Below, piece by piece: positions 52,806 to 62,140 of a stretch of 64,000 bases of DNA. The stretch spans positions 389,050-453,049 of the forward strand of contig NZ_LWBP01000188.1 in assembly GCF_002078015.1 (NCBI RefSeq), read 5' to 3'. A program made the translations under genes and the position numbers. The notes beneath the pieces were generated by a model that worked only from the letters and a program-made list of their open reading frames with translations, was not told where the DNA came from and did no database searches. Every line of letters starts with the position of its first letter. Position 1 is the first letter of the stretch. Origin of the DNA: Niastella populi. GTDB taxonomy: Bacteria > Bacteroidota > Bacteroidia > Chitinophagales > Chitinophagaceae.

Positions 52806-54512
52806 ATGAACAAAATTCTGGCTTCTAAACTGTGGTGGCTGTTTTTGCTGATCGCACTGGTTGGTGTCAACTACCTGGCATCAGTAGTGCATACCCGCAT
52901 TGACCTTACCCAGGAAAATAGATATACCCTTTCTTCTGCTACCAAAAAATTAATTAAAGGCCTGCACGATCCGGTATCCATTACCGTATTCCTTACCGGC
53001 GATATGCCGGCTGGTTTCAAAAAATTATCAAACAGCACCAAGGAAATGCTGCAGGAGTTCAAAGAACTGGGCGGAAGCAATATCCAGTTCAATTTTGAAA
53101 AACCAGGCGAAGGCTTAAGCGATACCGCAAAAGAGAAATTTCAATTGCACCTCGATGAACTGGGCCTTAAACCTACCAACGTAAAAGTAAAAGCGAAGGC
53201 CGGCGAATCGCAGGAAGAAAGACTGGTTTATCCCGGCGCCCTTATAAAATATGGCGACAGGGAAGTGGCGGTTGACCTGCTGCAGGGGCAGGACATGACC
53301 GGTGGCATACAATCGCTGAATAATGCGGAGGCATTGCTGGAATATAAAATGGCCCGCAGCATTCAAAAGATAACTGCCGATACGGTACCGGCCATCGGTT
53401 ACCTGGTTGGCAACGGCGAATTGCTCACCCGTAATGCGGTCGATCTTATTGACCGTACGCTTCGCCAGGAGTACCGTTTTGGGTTTGTGCCTATCGACAG
53501 CGTACCGGTAATACCCACCGTTTTTGATGCGTTGGTGATCGTAAAACCAACCATTCCGTTCAATACCGGGCAAAAGCTGAAAATTGACCAGTATATCATG
53601 CAGGGCGGAAAAGTGATCTGGCTTATTGATAAACTGTATGCCGAAATGGACAGCCTGATGCGTTCGCACAGCGATTTTGTAGCTTACGACCGCAACCTCA
53701 ATCTCGACGACCAGTTGTTCAAATACGGTGTTCGTATCAATGGCGATCTGCTGCAGGACCTGCAATGCGACAAGATACCGCTGGTTGTAGGTAATTATGG
53801 CAACCAACCCCAGATGCAACTGGTGCCCTGGCCTTACTTTCCTACCTTATCATCCTATTCTGATCATCCGATTGCCAAAAACCTCGATCAGGTTTTAAGC
53901 ATCTTCCCCAATTCAATAGATACGGTAAAAAATAATATAAAGAAAACGGTGTTGCTGGCCAGTTCAGAACGTTCGCGCATTATCAGTACCCCGGCGATCG
54001 TATCGCTCAACAGCATCAAGACCGAAGATGATATGAAGACCTTCGACCGGCCCTTTGTTCCCGTGGCCGTGCTGCTGGAGGGCCGTTTTTCTTCCCTGTA
54101 TACCAACCGGTTATCAACGGGTGCGCTGGATACCCTGGCCAGCATGTACAAACAGCCGTTCAGGGCGGCCACGCAAAATGAAAACAAAATGATCGTGGTG
54201 TCCGACGCTGACATTGTGGCCAACCCGGTTACCGCCAATGAAGGACCGCTGTATATGGGGTACAACCAGTTCACGAATTACCAGTATGCCAATAAAGATT
54301 TCTTTCTCAACTGTATACAATACCTCACCGATTCATCGGGCATACTCGAAACCCGGTCGAAAGACTTCACCCTGCGCCTGCTCGACCCCGCAAAAACGGA
54401 AGAAAGCCGGGGAAAATGGCAGGTGCTGAACATTGGATTGCCGGTTTTGCTGGTGTTGATCTTTGGAGTTGTTTATCAGGCTGTTCGTAAAAGAAAGTAT
54501 CAGGGAAAATAG
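52806..54512 (+). CDS. gldG: Gliding-motility ABC transporter substrate-binding protein GldG
   Basis: A 568-residue protein with an N-terminal anchor (about 7-27), the sequence VHTRIDLTQENRYTLSSATKKLIKGL characteristic of GldG, an ABC-type-uncharacterised extracellular domain and a C-terminal transmembrane segment (about 540-560). It is co-transcribed with gldF. The cargo of GldAFG is unknown. Confidence 0.93.
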   Translation: MNKILASKLWWLFLLIALVGVNYLASVVHTRIDLTQENRYTLSSATKKLIKGLHDPVSITVFLTGDMPAGFKKLSNSTKEMLQEFKELGGSNIQFNFEKPGEGLSDTAKEKFQLHLDELGLKPTNVKVKAKAGESQEERLVYPGALIKYGDREVAVDLLQGQDMTGGIQSLNNAEALLEYKMARSIQKITADTVPAIGYLVGNGELLTRNAVDLIDRTLRQEYRFGFVPIDSVPVIPTVFDALVIVKPTIPFNTGQKLKIDQYIMQGGKVIWLIDKLYAEMDSLMRSHSDFVAYDRNLNLDDQLFKYGVRINGDLLQDLQCDKIPLVVGNYGNQPQMQLVPWPYFPTLSSYSDHPIAKNLDQVLSIFPNSIDTVKNNIKKTVLLASSERSRIISTPAIVSLNSIKTEDDMKTFDRPFVPVAVLLEGRFSSLYTNRLSTGALDTLASMYKQPFRAATQNENKMIVVSDADIVANPVTANEGPLYMGYNQFTNYQYANKDFFLNCIQYLTDSSGILETRSKDFTLRLLDPAKTEESRGKWQVLNIGLPVLLVLIFGVVYQAVRKRKYQGK

Positions 54513-54667
54513 TTGACAGTTTGTTGTTTGTGGTTGTTCATTTTCGAAACTCGCTATTGTTTTTCGTCTTTCTAATCAGGTAATAGCGAAAGATTGCTTT
54601 ACCGGCGGAAACTCTGGCAATTGGCGGGGCCAACCACAAACCACAAACTACAAACCACAAACCCGAA
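54513..54667. repeat. Period-7 repeat, AACCACA type
   Basis: Five units such as ACCACAA and ACTACAA at 54633-54667 are reverse complements of the GTTTGTG units at 10404. A short GTTTGTG-like piece at about 54517-54535 faces them, so an inverted pair flanks the gap. Confidence 0.75.
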
Positions 54668-54675
54668 CTAACTCT

Positions 54676-54683
54676 TATCTTTG
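54676..54683 (+). promoter_or_regulatory. Promoter -7 element of the terC gene
   Basis: TATCTTTG matches TAnnTTTG, 17 bp before the ATG at 54701, directly after the heptamer array. Confidence 0.6.
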
Positions 54684-54700
54684 CCGACCATAAATATAAC

Positions 54701-55693
54701 ATGACGCAGGAGCAGATCACGTTTCTAACATTCGGCATTTTATTGGTATTGGCATTGGTGTTCGACCTGGGCTTACTTAGTAAAAAAACATCCCATGTAA
54801 CCATCAAAAAAGCGTTGTGGCAAACCGCCTTTTGGGTTACGCTGGCTTTGGCCTTCTTTGTTTTTGTATGGGTTGAAAATGGTCACGAAAGGGCTATCAA
54901 ATACGTGAGCGCATACTTAATGGAGTGGTCGCTGAGTATCGACAATATCTTTGTCTTCATCCTCATATTTGGTTTTTTTAAAGTAAAAGAGAAATTCTAC
55001 GGCCGGGTACTGCTAATAGGAATCATAATGGCCATCGTCTTCCGCATTATTTTTATTGCCATTGGTATTGAACTGGTGGAGCAGTTTCATTGGATACTGT
55101 ACATATTCGGGGTTATTCTCGTGTATACCGGTATTAATATGTTCAGGCAAAAACATGATGAAGAAGAAGAACAGAACCTGCAGGATAATAAAGTGTACAA
55201 ATTATTGAAGCGGGTATTACCCCTTACACCCGAAGATGGGGATGGAAAGTGGTCTATAAGAAAAGACGGAAAGAAATTTTACACCAGCCTGTTTGTGGTG
55301 GTGATCATGCTGGCAACCACCGATATTGTATTTGCCCTCGATTCTATTCCGGCTGTATTCACCCTTGCGAAAGGCGATAAGCTGGTTATTTATACCTCTA
55401 ATATTTTTGCAGTACTGGGATTGCGTTCCCTGTTCTTTTTACTGCGTGGCGCCAAGGATAAATTTGGTCATCTGCAACAAGGCATTGCTATAATCCTGAT
55501 CTTTATTGGGTTGAAGATGGTGTCTGAGCCCGTGCTGCCATACGTAGGCATTAAAGAAATACCAATATATGTTTCCCTGCTGGTGATCGTTACCTGCATC
55601 CTTGCTTCCATCATTTATTCAATCAATGTAAGTAACCGCGCCCTCGAAGAAGAAGAAAAGCCAGATGCAGGGCTAGACCGGGAAATTCACTGA
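54701..55693 (+). CDS. TerC-family membrane protein
   Basis: A 330-residue protein with about nine transmembrane segments. Typical TerC/Alx residues are present: LMEWSLSIDNIFVFILIF and TTDIVFALDSIPAVF, with Asp in helices suggesting metal binding. Members export or sense manganese or give tellurite resistance. A large cytosolic loop (KHDEEEEQNLQDN) is acidic. Confidence 0.9.
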   Translation: MTQEQITFLTFGILLVLALVFDLGLLSKKTSHVTIKKALWQTAFWVTLALAFFVFVWVENGHERAIKYVSAYLMEWSLSIDNIFVFILIFGFFKVKEKFYGRVLLIGIIMAIVFRIIFIAIGIELVEQFHWILYIFGVILVYTGINMFRQKHDEEEEQNLQDNKVYKLLKRVLPLTPEDGDGKWSIRKDGKKFYTSLFVVVIMLATTDIVFALDSIPAVFTLAKGDKLVIYTSNIFAVLGLRSLFFLLRGAKDKFGHLQQGIAIILIFIGLKMVSEPVLPYVGIKEIPIYVSLLVIVTCILASIIYSINVSNRALEEEEKPDAGLDREIH

Positions 55694-55706
55694 TCAAATT
55701 AACCGG

Positions 55707-58199
55707 GTGAAATATTTTATCGATAACATTGCTTCCATCATAAAAGCAAAATGGCTCGTTCAACAGGATAATGCGTTGATAGAGCAGTTGCTTATCGACA
55801 GCCGTAAATTAATTTTTCCGCAAACCTCGCTGTTCTTTGCCCTGAAAGGGCCGCGCCGCGACGGGCACGCATTTATTGCCCCGTTGTACAAAAAGGGCGT
55901 GCGCAATTTTGTGATAAGCGAGGCCGTGGATACAGACGCATTTTCAGAAGCCAATATTTTACAGGTTTCAGACCCATTGCAGGCGTTGCAAACGCTGGTG
56001 GCACATCATCGCAAACAATTCAGCCTGCCGGTAATAGGCATTACCGGCAGTAATGGAAAAACCATCGTAAAAGAATGGCTGAACCAGTTGCTCGAAGATC
56101 ATTACACCATTATTCGCAGTCCGAAAAGTTACAATTCCCAAATAGGCGTTCCGTTGAGCGTATGGCCATTGAACGAACAGCATGAACTGGCCATTTTCGA
56201 AGCCGGTATTTCGCTGCCCGGCGAAATGGAGCAGTTGCAAAAGATCATTCAGCCCACCATAGGCATTTTTACCAATGTAGGCGAAGCCCACAGCGAGGGA
56301 TTTGTGAATCTGCGGCAGAAAGTGAATGAAAAACTGCAGTTATTCAGGCATGTTGAAACGCTTATTTATTGCCAGGACGACCATGAAATAAACAGCGGTG
56401 TGGCTGCGCTATGGCAGCAGTTGCCCAACAATAAACGTTTTACCATCTTTAGCTGGAGCATGGTAAGCGAGGCCGTTTTACAGGTGCGGGAAGTGTTGAA
56501 GGAAGGGGCCGGAACAACCATTACGGCGCAATATAAAGGAGAAGAGATCAGCATCGTTATTCCTTTTACCGATAATGCTTCGGTTGAGAATGCCATCCAC
56601 TGCTGGTGTGTAATGCTGCACCTGCAACTATCGCAGGAAGTGATCGAAAGGCATATGCGGCAACTGGGGCCGGTGGCCATGCGGCTGGAACTGAAAAAAG
56701 GAATAAACAACTGTTCCATTATCAACGACAGTTACAGCGCCGACCTGAGCTCATTTACCATTGCCCTTGATTTCTTAAGCCAGCAGCAACAGCACACAAA
56801 AAGAACGGTAATACTCTCCGATATATTACAAAGCGGCCGTTCCGAGAAAGACCTGTATGCCGAAGTAGCGCGTTTGCTGCAACAGCGGCAGGTAAGCCGG
56901 CTGATAGGCATAGGCGAGCGCATATCGCATCAACAGCATATTTTTCAAAATGCCGGTATTCCCGAACCGGCGTTTTATTCATCGGTCGACGCATTTATAA
57001 AAGAACTGCCCCATATCCCCTTTAAAGACGAGATCATTCTTTTAAAGGGCGCGCGGGTTTTTGAGCTGGAACAGATAGACAGGCTGTTGCAGCAAAAAGT
57101 ACATCAAACCGTAATGGAAATAGACCTTACGGCGGTTGCCCATAACCTGAAACAGTTTCAGCAGCTATTGAAACCGGCAACGAAGATGATGGGTATGGTA
57201 AAGGCGTTTTCGTATGGCAGCGGCAGTTATGAAATTGCCAATGCACTGCAGTTCCACCACCTCGACTACCTGGCCGTGGCGTATGCCGATGAAGGGGTGG
57301 AATTGCGAAAAGGAGGCATCAATTTACCGGTAATGGTAATGAACCCCGAGGAATCGACATTTGATGTGCTGGTGCAATACAACCTGGAACCCGATCTGTA
57401 TGCGCCCGGCATTTTGCGTTTGTTTGAAGATTTTGTTAAAAAACAGGGCATACAGCAGTACCCGGTGCATATAGAACTGGAAACAGGCATGAACCGGTTG
57501 GGATTCTCTATGGCAGAACTGCCCGTGGTGATCGATGCGCTTCGTACGCCGTTCTTCAAAGTGCAAAGCGTGTTCACGCATCTTGCCTCGAGCGAAGATC
57601 CCCAGCACGATGCCTATACCAATAAACAGGGCGGGCTTTATTTAGAAATGGCGGAGCAGTTGCAGGCCGTTCTTTCGTACCGGTTCATCAGGCATGTGGT
57701 GAATACGGCCGGGATCGTACGGCATCCGCAGTGGCACCTCGATATGGTACGGTTGGGTATTGGCCTGTACGGCGGCGACAGCAGCGGCGAGGGCGGGCTC
57801 GATCTGCGGGAGGTTTCTACCCTTAAATCGACCATTGCACAGATAAAAGAGCTGAAAGAGGGAGAAACGGTGAGCTATGGCCGCAGAGGAGTGGTAACCC
57901 GGGATACACGCATCGCTACGGTACGAATAGGTTATGCCGATGGGTACCCCCGGCTGCTGGGGCACGGGGTTGGAAAAATGCTGGTAAATGGCCACCTGGC
58001 GCCGGTGATAGGAACGGTTTGTATGGATATGACAATGATTGATATTACCAATATTTCACATGTTCGGGAAGGCGACGAAGTGATCGTTTTTGGCGGGGCC
58101 TTACCCGTAAAACAGGTGGCGCACTGGGCGCAAACCATTCCATATGAACTGCTTGCCGGCGTGTCGCAACGGGTGAAAAGGATCTATTTTGAAGAATAG
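55707..58199 (+). CDS. Bifunctional MurF ligase / alanine racemase
   Basis: An 830-residue fusion for cell-wall synthesis. Residues 1-460 are MurF: it adds D-Ala-D-Ala to UDP-MurNAc-tripeptide; the ATP loop is GSNGKT (114-119). Residues about 469-830 are alanine racemase, with PLP Lys499 (MVKAFSYGSG) and the IGYADGYPR segment near the C-terminus. One polypeptide thus makes D-Ala and also attaches the dipeptide. The fusion is common in Bacteroidota. The start is GTG at 55707, 13 bp after terC; the N-terminus MKYFIDNIASII is typical. Confidence 0.95.
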   Translation: MKYFIDNIASIIKAKWLVQQDNALIEQLLIDSRKLIFPQTSLFFALKGPRRDGHAFIAPLYKKGVRNFVISEAVDTDAFSEANILQVSDPLQALQTLVAHHRKQFSLPVIGITGSNGKTIVKEWLNQLLEDHYTIIRSPKSYNSQIGVPLSVWPLNEQHELAIFEAGISLPGEMEQLQKIIQPTIGIFTNVGEAHSEGFVNLRQKVNEKLQLFRHVETLIYCQDDHEINSGVAALWQQLPNNKRFTIFSWSMVSEAVLQVREVLKEGAGTTITAQYKGEEISIVIPFTDNASVENAIHCWCVMLHLQLSQEVIERHMRQLGPVAMRLELKKGINNCSIINDSYSADLSSFTIALDFLSQQQQHTKRTVILSDILQSGRSEKDLYAEVARLLQQRQVSRLIGIGERISHQQHIFQNAGIPEPAFYSSVDAFIKELPHIPFKDEIILLKGARVFELEQIDRLLQQKVHQTVMEIDLTAVAHNLKQFQQLLKPATKMMGMVKAFSYGSGSYEIANALQFHHLDYLAVAYADEGVELRKGGINLPVMVMNPEESTFDVLVQYNLEPDLYAPGILRLFEDFVKKQGIQQYPVHIELETGMNRLGFSMAELPVVIDALRTPFFKVQSVFTHLASSEDPQHDAYTNKQGGLYLEMAEQLQAVLSYRFIRHVVNTAGIVRHPQWHLDMVRLGIGLYGGDSSGEGGLDLREVSTLKSTIAQIKELKEGETVSYGRRGVVTRDTRIATVRIGYADGYPRLLGHGVGKMLVNGHLAPVIGTVCMDMTMIDITNISHVREGDEVIVFGGALPVKQVAHWAQTIPYELLAGVSQRVKRIYFEE

Positions 58200-58318
58200 G
58201 GGGCGCGCCGCTTCCTGTTTTGGCAAAATACCAAAACGCGCCTTACCGGTGTGGGTTTGGGGCAAAAACCGCTCATCAATAGGTGACATACGCGGCCTGT
58301 ATGGAACACAGAAAACCT

Positions 58319-58326
58319 TATCTTTG
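58319..58326 (+). promoter_or_regulatory. Promoter -7 element of lspA
   Basis: TATCTTTG matches TAnnTTTG and ends 19 bp before the GTG at 58346. If active it excludes the ATG at 58301 as the start. Confidence 0.6.
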
Positions 58327-58345
58327 GAAACTAAAATTTAGCGTA

Positions 58346-59029
58346 GTGAAGATCAGAACAGTCGTCCTCGTAATACTTGGAATTATTATCGCCGATCAGG
58401 CTTTGAAAATATGGGTAAAGACCAGCATGACTTACGGTGAGCAGATCTTTTTGCTGGGAAGAACGTTACGGCTTTATTTCATAGAAAATGAAGGTATGGC
58501 CTGGGGTTGGAAATTTGGTGGCGACGGCGGTAAGCTGGCCCTCACTATTTTCCGGTTAATAGCTGTAATCTTTGGTGTGTACTACATTCGCAGTATCATA
58601 CAAAAGAAATATCATCGTGGTTTTATTCTTTGCGTATCGATGATCTTTGCCGGTGCGCTTGGTAACCTCATCGATAGCATGTTCTACGGTATGATCTTCA
58701 CCGGCAGTAACGACGGTGCGCCGCTGGCAACCATGTTCCCATCCGGTGGCGGATATGCAGGTTTTCTGCACGGCAAAGTGGTTGATATGATCTATGCGCC
58801 TATCATCGAGAATAAAACTTTACCGGCATGGATCCCTTTCTGGGGTGGTGAGCGTTTCACTTTCTTTTCACCCATTTTCAATATCGCCGATGCATCTATC
58901 TCTGTTGGTGTTATCGCTATTTTGATCTTCCAGAAACGGTTCTTCAAAAAAGGATTTTTAGAAGAAACACCGGTTACCCTGCAGAAAGATGAAGTGAAGG
59001 ATCCAGTGAAAGTGTATAGCGATCAGTAA
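58346..59029 (+). CDS. lspA: Lipoprotein signal peptidase (signal peptidase II)
   Basis: A 227-residue membrane aspartic protease that cuts signal peptides of lipoproteins. Four transmembrane segments; catalytic aspartates Asp147 (GKVVDMIY) and Asp182 (FNIADASI). Between them lie 34 residues instead of about 17 in E. coli, an insertion at the periplasmic face. GTG at 58346 is chosen because it gives the usual N-terminus (MKIRTVVLVILGIIIADQ) and follows the promoter; ATG 58301 would add 15 residues. It serves the lipoproteins in this window. Confidence 0.92.
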   Translation: MKIRTVVLVILGIIIADQALKIWVKTSMTYGEQIFLLGRTLRLYFIENEGMAWGWKFGGDGGKLALTIFRLIAVIFGVYYIRSIIQKKYHRGFILCVSMIFAGALGNLIDSMFYGMIFTGSNDGAPLATMFPSGGGYAGFLHGKVVDMIYAPIIENKTLPAWIPFWGGERFTFFSPIFNIADASISVGVIAILIFQKRFFKKGFLEETPVTLQKDEVKDPVKVYSDQ

Positions 59030-59058
59030 GAATATTGAATAACGAATTCTGAATAATG

Positions 59059-59090
59059 AATGTCGAAGCAGAAATGCTTCGACATTTTTT
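59059..59090 (+). terminator. Terminator of lspA, built from repeat words
   Basis: AATGTCGAAGC (59059-59069) and GCTTCGACATT (59076-59086) form a perfect stem, then T. The left arm is part of the period-7 run GAATAAT, GAATGTC that is found also at 8980 and 46270. Confidence 0.9.
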
Positions 59091-59312
59091 ATGCTGAAGG
59101 CTGAAGGCAAATACAAATACAGCTGCAAGCTTCAAGCTACAAGCTACAAGCGAATACAAATACATGCTAAAGCTGAAAGGCTAAAGGCGAAAGGGAATAC
59201 AAATACAGCCTAAAGCCCAATACAGCTGCAGGCTGCAAGTAAATACAACCTAAGGCAATGATAAATGTGTAATTCTCTCGTTGCCTCTTTGCCTTTATGC
59301 CTCTTTGCCTTA
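59091..59312. repeat. Mosaic of period-7 units, AAATAC linkers and a period-8 block
   Basis: GCTGAAG, GCAAGCT and ACAAGCT units are broken by AAATACAAATACAGC and AATACAAATACAT linkers (59091-59250). At 59278-59312 stand 8-bp units of GCCTCTTT type. Same composition as 45955-46215. Confidence 0.85.
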
Positions 59313-59316
59313 TACT

Positions 59317-59349
59317 AAAAAAGCCACCGTATAAACGATGGCTTTTTTT
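59317..59349 (-). terminator. Terminator of fumC
   Basis: GCCACCGT and ACGATGGC pair with one mismatch; A-run on the left and T-run on the right make it usable in both directions. It lies 24 bp past the fumC stop. Confidence 0.8.
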
Positions 59350-59372
59350 ATAGTCAATAAGTTTCAAACTAA

Positions 59373-60770
59373 CTAAATCTTACCTACCATGTCTTTCGGA
59401 ATAACCCATTCGTCGAACTGTTCAGGAGTAACATAGCCCAGCTTCACGGCCATTTCTTTTAGCGTAGTGCCTTCTTTATGGGCTTTCTGCGCAATTTCGG
59501 CCGCTTTGTAATAACCGATCTTCGTATTGAGCGAAGTTACCAGCATCAGCGAATTATCGACGTGCTTTTTGATATTGGCTTCAATAGGTTCAATACCTGC
59601 CGCGCATTTATCGTTGAAGCTTACGCAGCCATCGCCAATAAGGCGGGCGCTGTGCAGGAAGTTATAGATCATAACGGGTTTGAACACGTTCAGTTCAAAA
59701 TGACCATTGGCGCCGCCGATGCTGATGGCAACGTCATTACCCATTACCTGTGCAGCGATCATGGTCAATGCCTCGCACTGGGTAGGGTTTACTTTACCGG
59801 GCATGATAGAAGAACCGGGCTCGTTATCGGGAATGAACAATTCGCCGATACCGCTGCGGGGGCCTGAAGACAGCATACGGATGTCGTTGGCTATTTTCAT
59901 CAGGCTAACGGCAACGGTCTTTAAAGCGCCATGCGCTTCAACGATGGCATCGTGGGCCGCGAGGGCTTCGAATTTATTTTCAGCGGTAACGAAAGGCAGG
60001 CCGGTGAGTTTGGCAATGTGTTTCGCTACGTTCTCAGAATAATTGGCCGGGGTATTGATGCCGGTACCAACGGCAGTACCACCCAACGCCAGTTCGCTCA
60101 GGTGCGCCAGCGTGTTCTTAATGGCTTTTAAACCATGATCGAGCTGAGAAACATAACCGCTGAATTCCTGGCCAACAGTGAGCGGTGTAGCATCCATAAA
60201 GTGCGTACGGCCGATCTTTACCACGTGCATGAACTGTTTACTTTTTTCAGCCAGGGTATTGCGTAATTTTTCGATACCGGGGATGGTGGTCTCGATGAGT
60301 ATTTTATAAGCCGCAATGTGCATTGCGGTAGGGAAGGTGTCGTTTGAAGACTGCGATTTGTTCACATCGTCGTTGGGATGAAGGAATTTTTCCTTGTCGG
60401 TAAGTTTTCCGCCCTTGATCACATGACCGCGGTAGGCAACCACTTCATTTACGTTCATGTTGCTTTGGGTACCGGAACCCGTTTGCCAGACCACCAGCGG
60501 GAAATACGCATCCAGTTTTCCTTCCAGGATCTCATCACATACCTGACCTATTACATCGCTTTTTTCTTTGGGCAGCACACCGGCTTCGAAATTGGTGATG
60601 GCGGCCGCTTTTTTCAGGTAGGCAAATGCCTTTATGATCTCTTTCGGCATTTTATTAATATCCTGTGCAATTCTGAAATTGTCAATACTGCGCTGGGTTT
60701 GTGCGCCATACAGGGCATCGGCAGGAACCTGCACTTCTCCCATGGTATCTTTTTCTATCCGGAATTCCAT
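59373..60770 (-). CDS. fumC: Class II fumarate hydratase
   Basis: A 465-residue homotetrameric enzyme of the citric acid cycle, converting fumarate to malate. The signature [11 protein letters not shown] is present; other conserved regions are [28 protein letters not shown] and [20 protein letters not shown]. The ATG at 60770 gives the usual [16 protein letters not shown]; an in-frame ATG further upstream overlaps the promoter. Confidence 0.96.
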   Translation of the reverse strand: MEFRIEKDTMGEVQVPADALYGAQTQRSIDNFRIAQDINKMPKEIIKAFAYLKKAAAITNFEAGVLPKEKSDVIGQVCDEILEGKLDAYFPLVVWQTGSGTQSNMNVNEVVAYRGHVIKGGKLTDKEKFLHPNDDVNKSQSSNDTFPTAMHIAAYKILIETTIPGIEKLRNTLAEKSKQFMHVVKIGRTHFMDATPLTVGQEFSGYVSQLDHGLKAIKNTLAHLSELALGGTAVGTGINTPANYSENVAKHIAKLTGLPFVTAENKFEALAAHDAIVEAHGALKTVAVSLMKIANDIRMLSSGPRSGIGELFIPDNEPGSSIMPGKVNPTQCEALTMIAAQVMGNDVAISIGGANGHFELNVFKPVMIYNFLHSARLIGDGCVSFNDKCAAGIEPIEANIKKHVDNSLMLVTSLNTKIGYYKAAEIAQKAHKEGTTLKEMAVKLGYVTPEQFDEWVIPKDMVGKI

Positions 60771-60785
60771 ATTGTAAAATTTGCG

Positions 60786-60793
60786 CAAAAATA
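60786..60793 (-). promoter_or_regulatory. Promoter -7 element of fumC
   Basis: On the reverse strand TATTTTTG lies 15 bp before the ATG at 60770. It supports the start choice. Confidence 0.6.
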
Positions 60794-60804
60794 CATGGTT
60801 TCAG

Positions 60805-61034
60805 CTTACCGGTTGCCGGTTTCCTGGTACCAGTTTCCGGTTCACTGTTCATAGTTCACAGTTCATAGTTCACAGTTTATAGTTCACAGGGAAAAACAGG
60901 GAGGCACGATAATACCAGCCTTTTCAATTGCTTAGCCCTGGCCCGGGCAACCCGGCCGAGCGGGGCAAGCTGCAACAGCCACCTGTTACCAGGTACCTTT
61001 AATTTACACTTCCCGGTAACAGGAAACTGGTAAC
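60805..61034. repeat. Period-7 array, GTTACCG to GTTCACA types
   Basis: From 60808 to about 60890 twelve units of 7 bp change gradually from GTTGCCG and GTTTCCG to GTTCACA and GTTCATA while staying in register. A second small group (CGGTAAC, TGGTAAC) lies at about 61014-61034, directly after the LacI gene stop. Both neighbours read leftward. Confidence 0.85.
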
Positions 61035-62047
61035 TACCGTATTATTAATTCGCTTTTAAGAACGATGTTCTCGTATGGCGCCTCCTGGCGGGCTGTTTTC
61101 TTGTCAATTAGCCTGAACAGCAATTCGGTGGCGCTCACGCCCTGGTCGTAGGGAAACTGTTCTACCGATGCCAGCGGGGGATATTCCACGTACTGGGTAA
61201 CCGGCACGTTGGCATAACTCACAAAACAGATGTCTTTATTGATGGTGAGTTTTTTTTGCCTCGCGTAATGAATGGCGTCGAGGGTTACGTAGTCGTTGAA
61301 AGAGAGGATGGCGGTAGGTCTTTTTTTAAGCAGCATCAATGAATCGAAAGCCTTCTGGGTACCTTCTACCGACAGGTCGGTGCTTACGATCAGCGATTCA
61401 TCAACCGCCAGCTTGTGTTTTTTATGTGCTTCCATGTAGCCGTCGAGCCGCTCGTTCTTCATATTGAGGGTAGGCGGTCCCTGCAGGAAGGCAATGCGTT
61501 TATGACCGTTCTTTATAAGCCATTCCACGGCTTCTACCGAACTGTCGTACAAATTGCAGCTAACCGAATGAATGTCTTTGGCATCGGGCACGCGGTCGAA
61601 GAACACGACGGGAATTTCGTAGTTCTTCATTTGTTCAAAGTGCCCGATGTGGGTGGTGCTGCTGCTGATGGAGGCAATGATGCCATCTACGCGATGGTTC
61701 TTCATGCTCTCGATCAGTTTTTGCTCGCGGGCCAGGTCGTCGTGGCTTTGTCCGATCAGTACAATGTAATTATGGTCCATCGCAACATCTTCAATGCCGT
61801 TGATGGCGGCTGAAAAGAATTCCTCCCGCAGGTTGGGCAGCACCAGGCCGATGGTAAAGGTTTTGCGCTGTTTGAAGAAAATGGCTGTCTGGTTGGGTTC
61901 ATAGTTGAGTTCGGCAGCCAGTTTTTTTACCGCCATTTTGGTACGTAGCCCAATGCTGGGATGATCATGCAGGGCACGGGAAACCGTAGAGGCGGATATG
62001 TTCAAACGGCGGGCTATTTCCTTTATGGTAGGGAGTTTCTTTTCCAT
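61034..62047 (-). CDS. LacI-family transcriptional regulator
   Basis: A 337-residue repressor. The N-terminal DNA-binding helix-turn-helix is TIKEIARRLNISASTVSRALHDHPSIG (about 7-33), the hinge follows, and the periplasmic-binding-protein-like sugar domain occupies the rest. LacI proteins respond to sugars or nucleosides. No carbohydrate genes adjoin it, so target and ligand are unknown. The ATG at 62047 begins the HTH; the upstream extension has no support. Confidence 0.92.
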   Translation of the reverse strand: MEKKLPTIKEIARRLNISASTVSRALHDHPSIGLRTKMAVKKLAAELNYEPNQTAIFFKQRKTFTIGLVLPNLREEFFSAAINGIEDVAMDHNYIVLIGQSHDDLAREQKLIESMKNHRVDGIIASISSSTTHIGHFEQMKNYEIPVVFFDRVPDAKDIHSVSCNLYDSSVEAVEWLIKNGHKRIAFLQGPPTLNMKNERLDGYMEAHKKHKLAVDESLIVSTDLSVEGTQKAFDSLMLLKKRPTAILSFNDYVTLDAIHYARQKKLTINKDICFVSYANVPVTQYVEYPPLASVEQFPYDQGVSATELLFRLIDKKTARQEAPYENIVLKSELIIR

Positions 62048-62112
62048 ATATAATACTTCCGTAAGATAAACAATGTATCGGAAGATGTGACAGGCAAACG
62101 ATTGCGGAAAAT

Positions 62113-62140
62113 GCAAATGTGATAATGTGATAATTGGCCT
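62113..62140. repeat. Period-8 repeat, AATGTGAT type
   Basis: Units of 8 bp such as AATGTGAT fill the space between the LacI gene and the enoyl-CoA hydratase stop. Related to the block at 35383. Confidence 0.65.
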
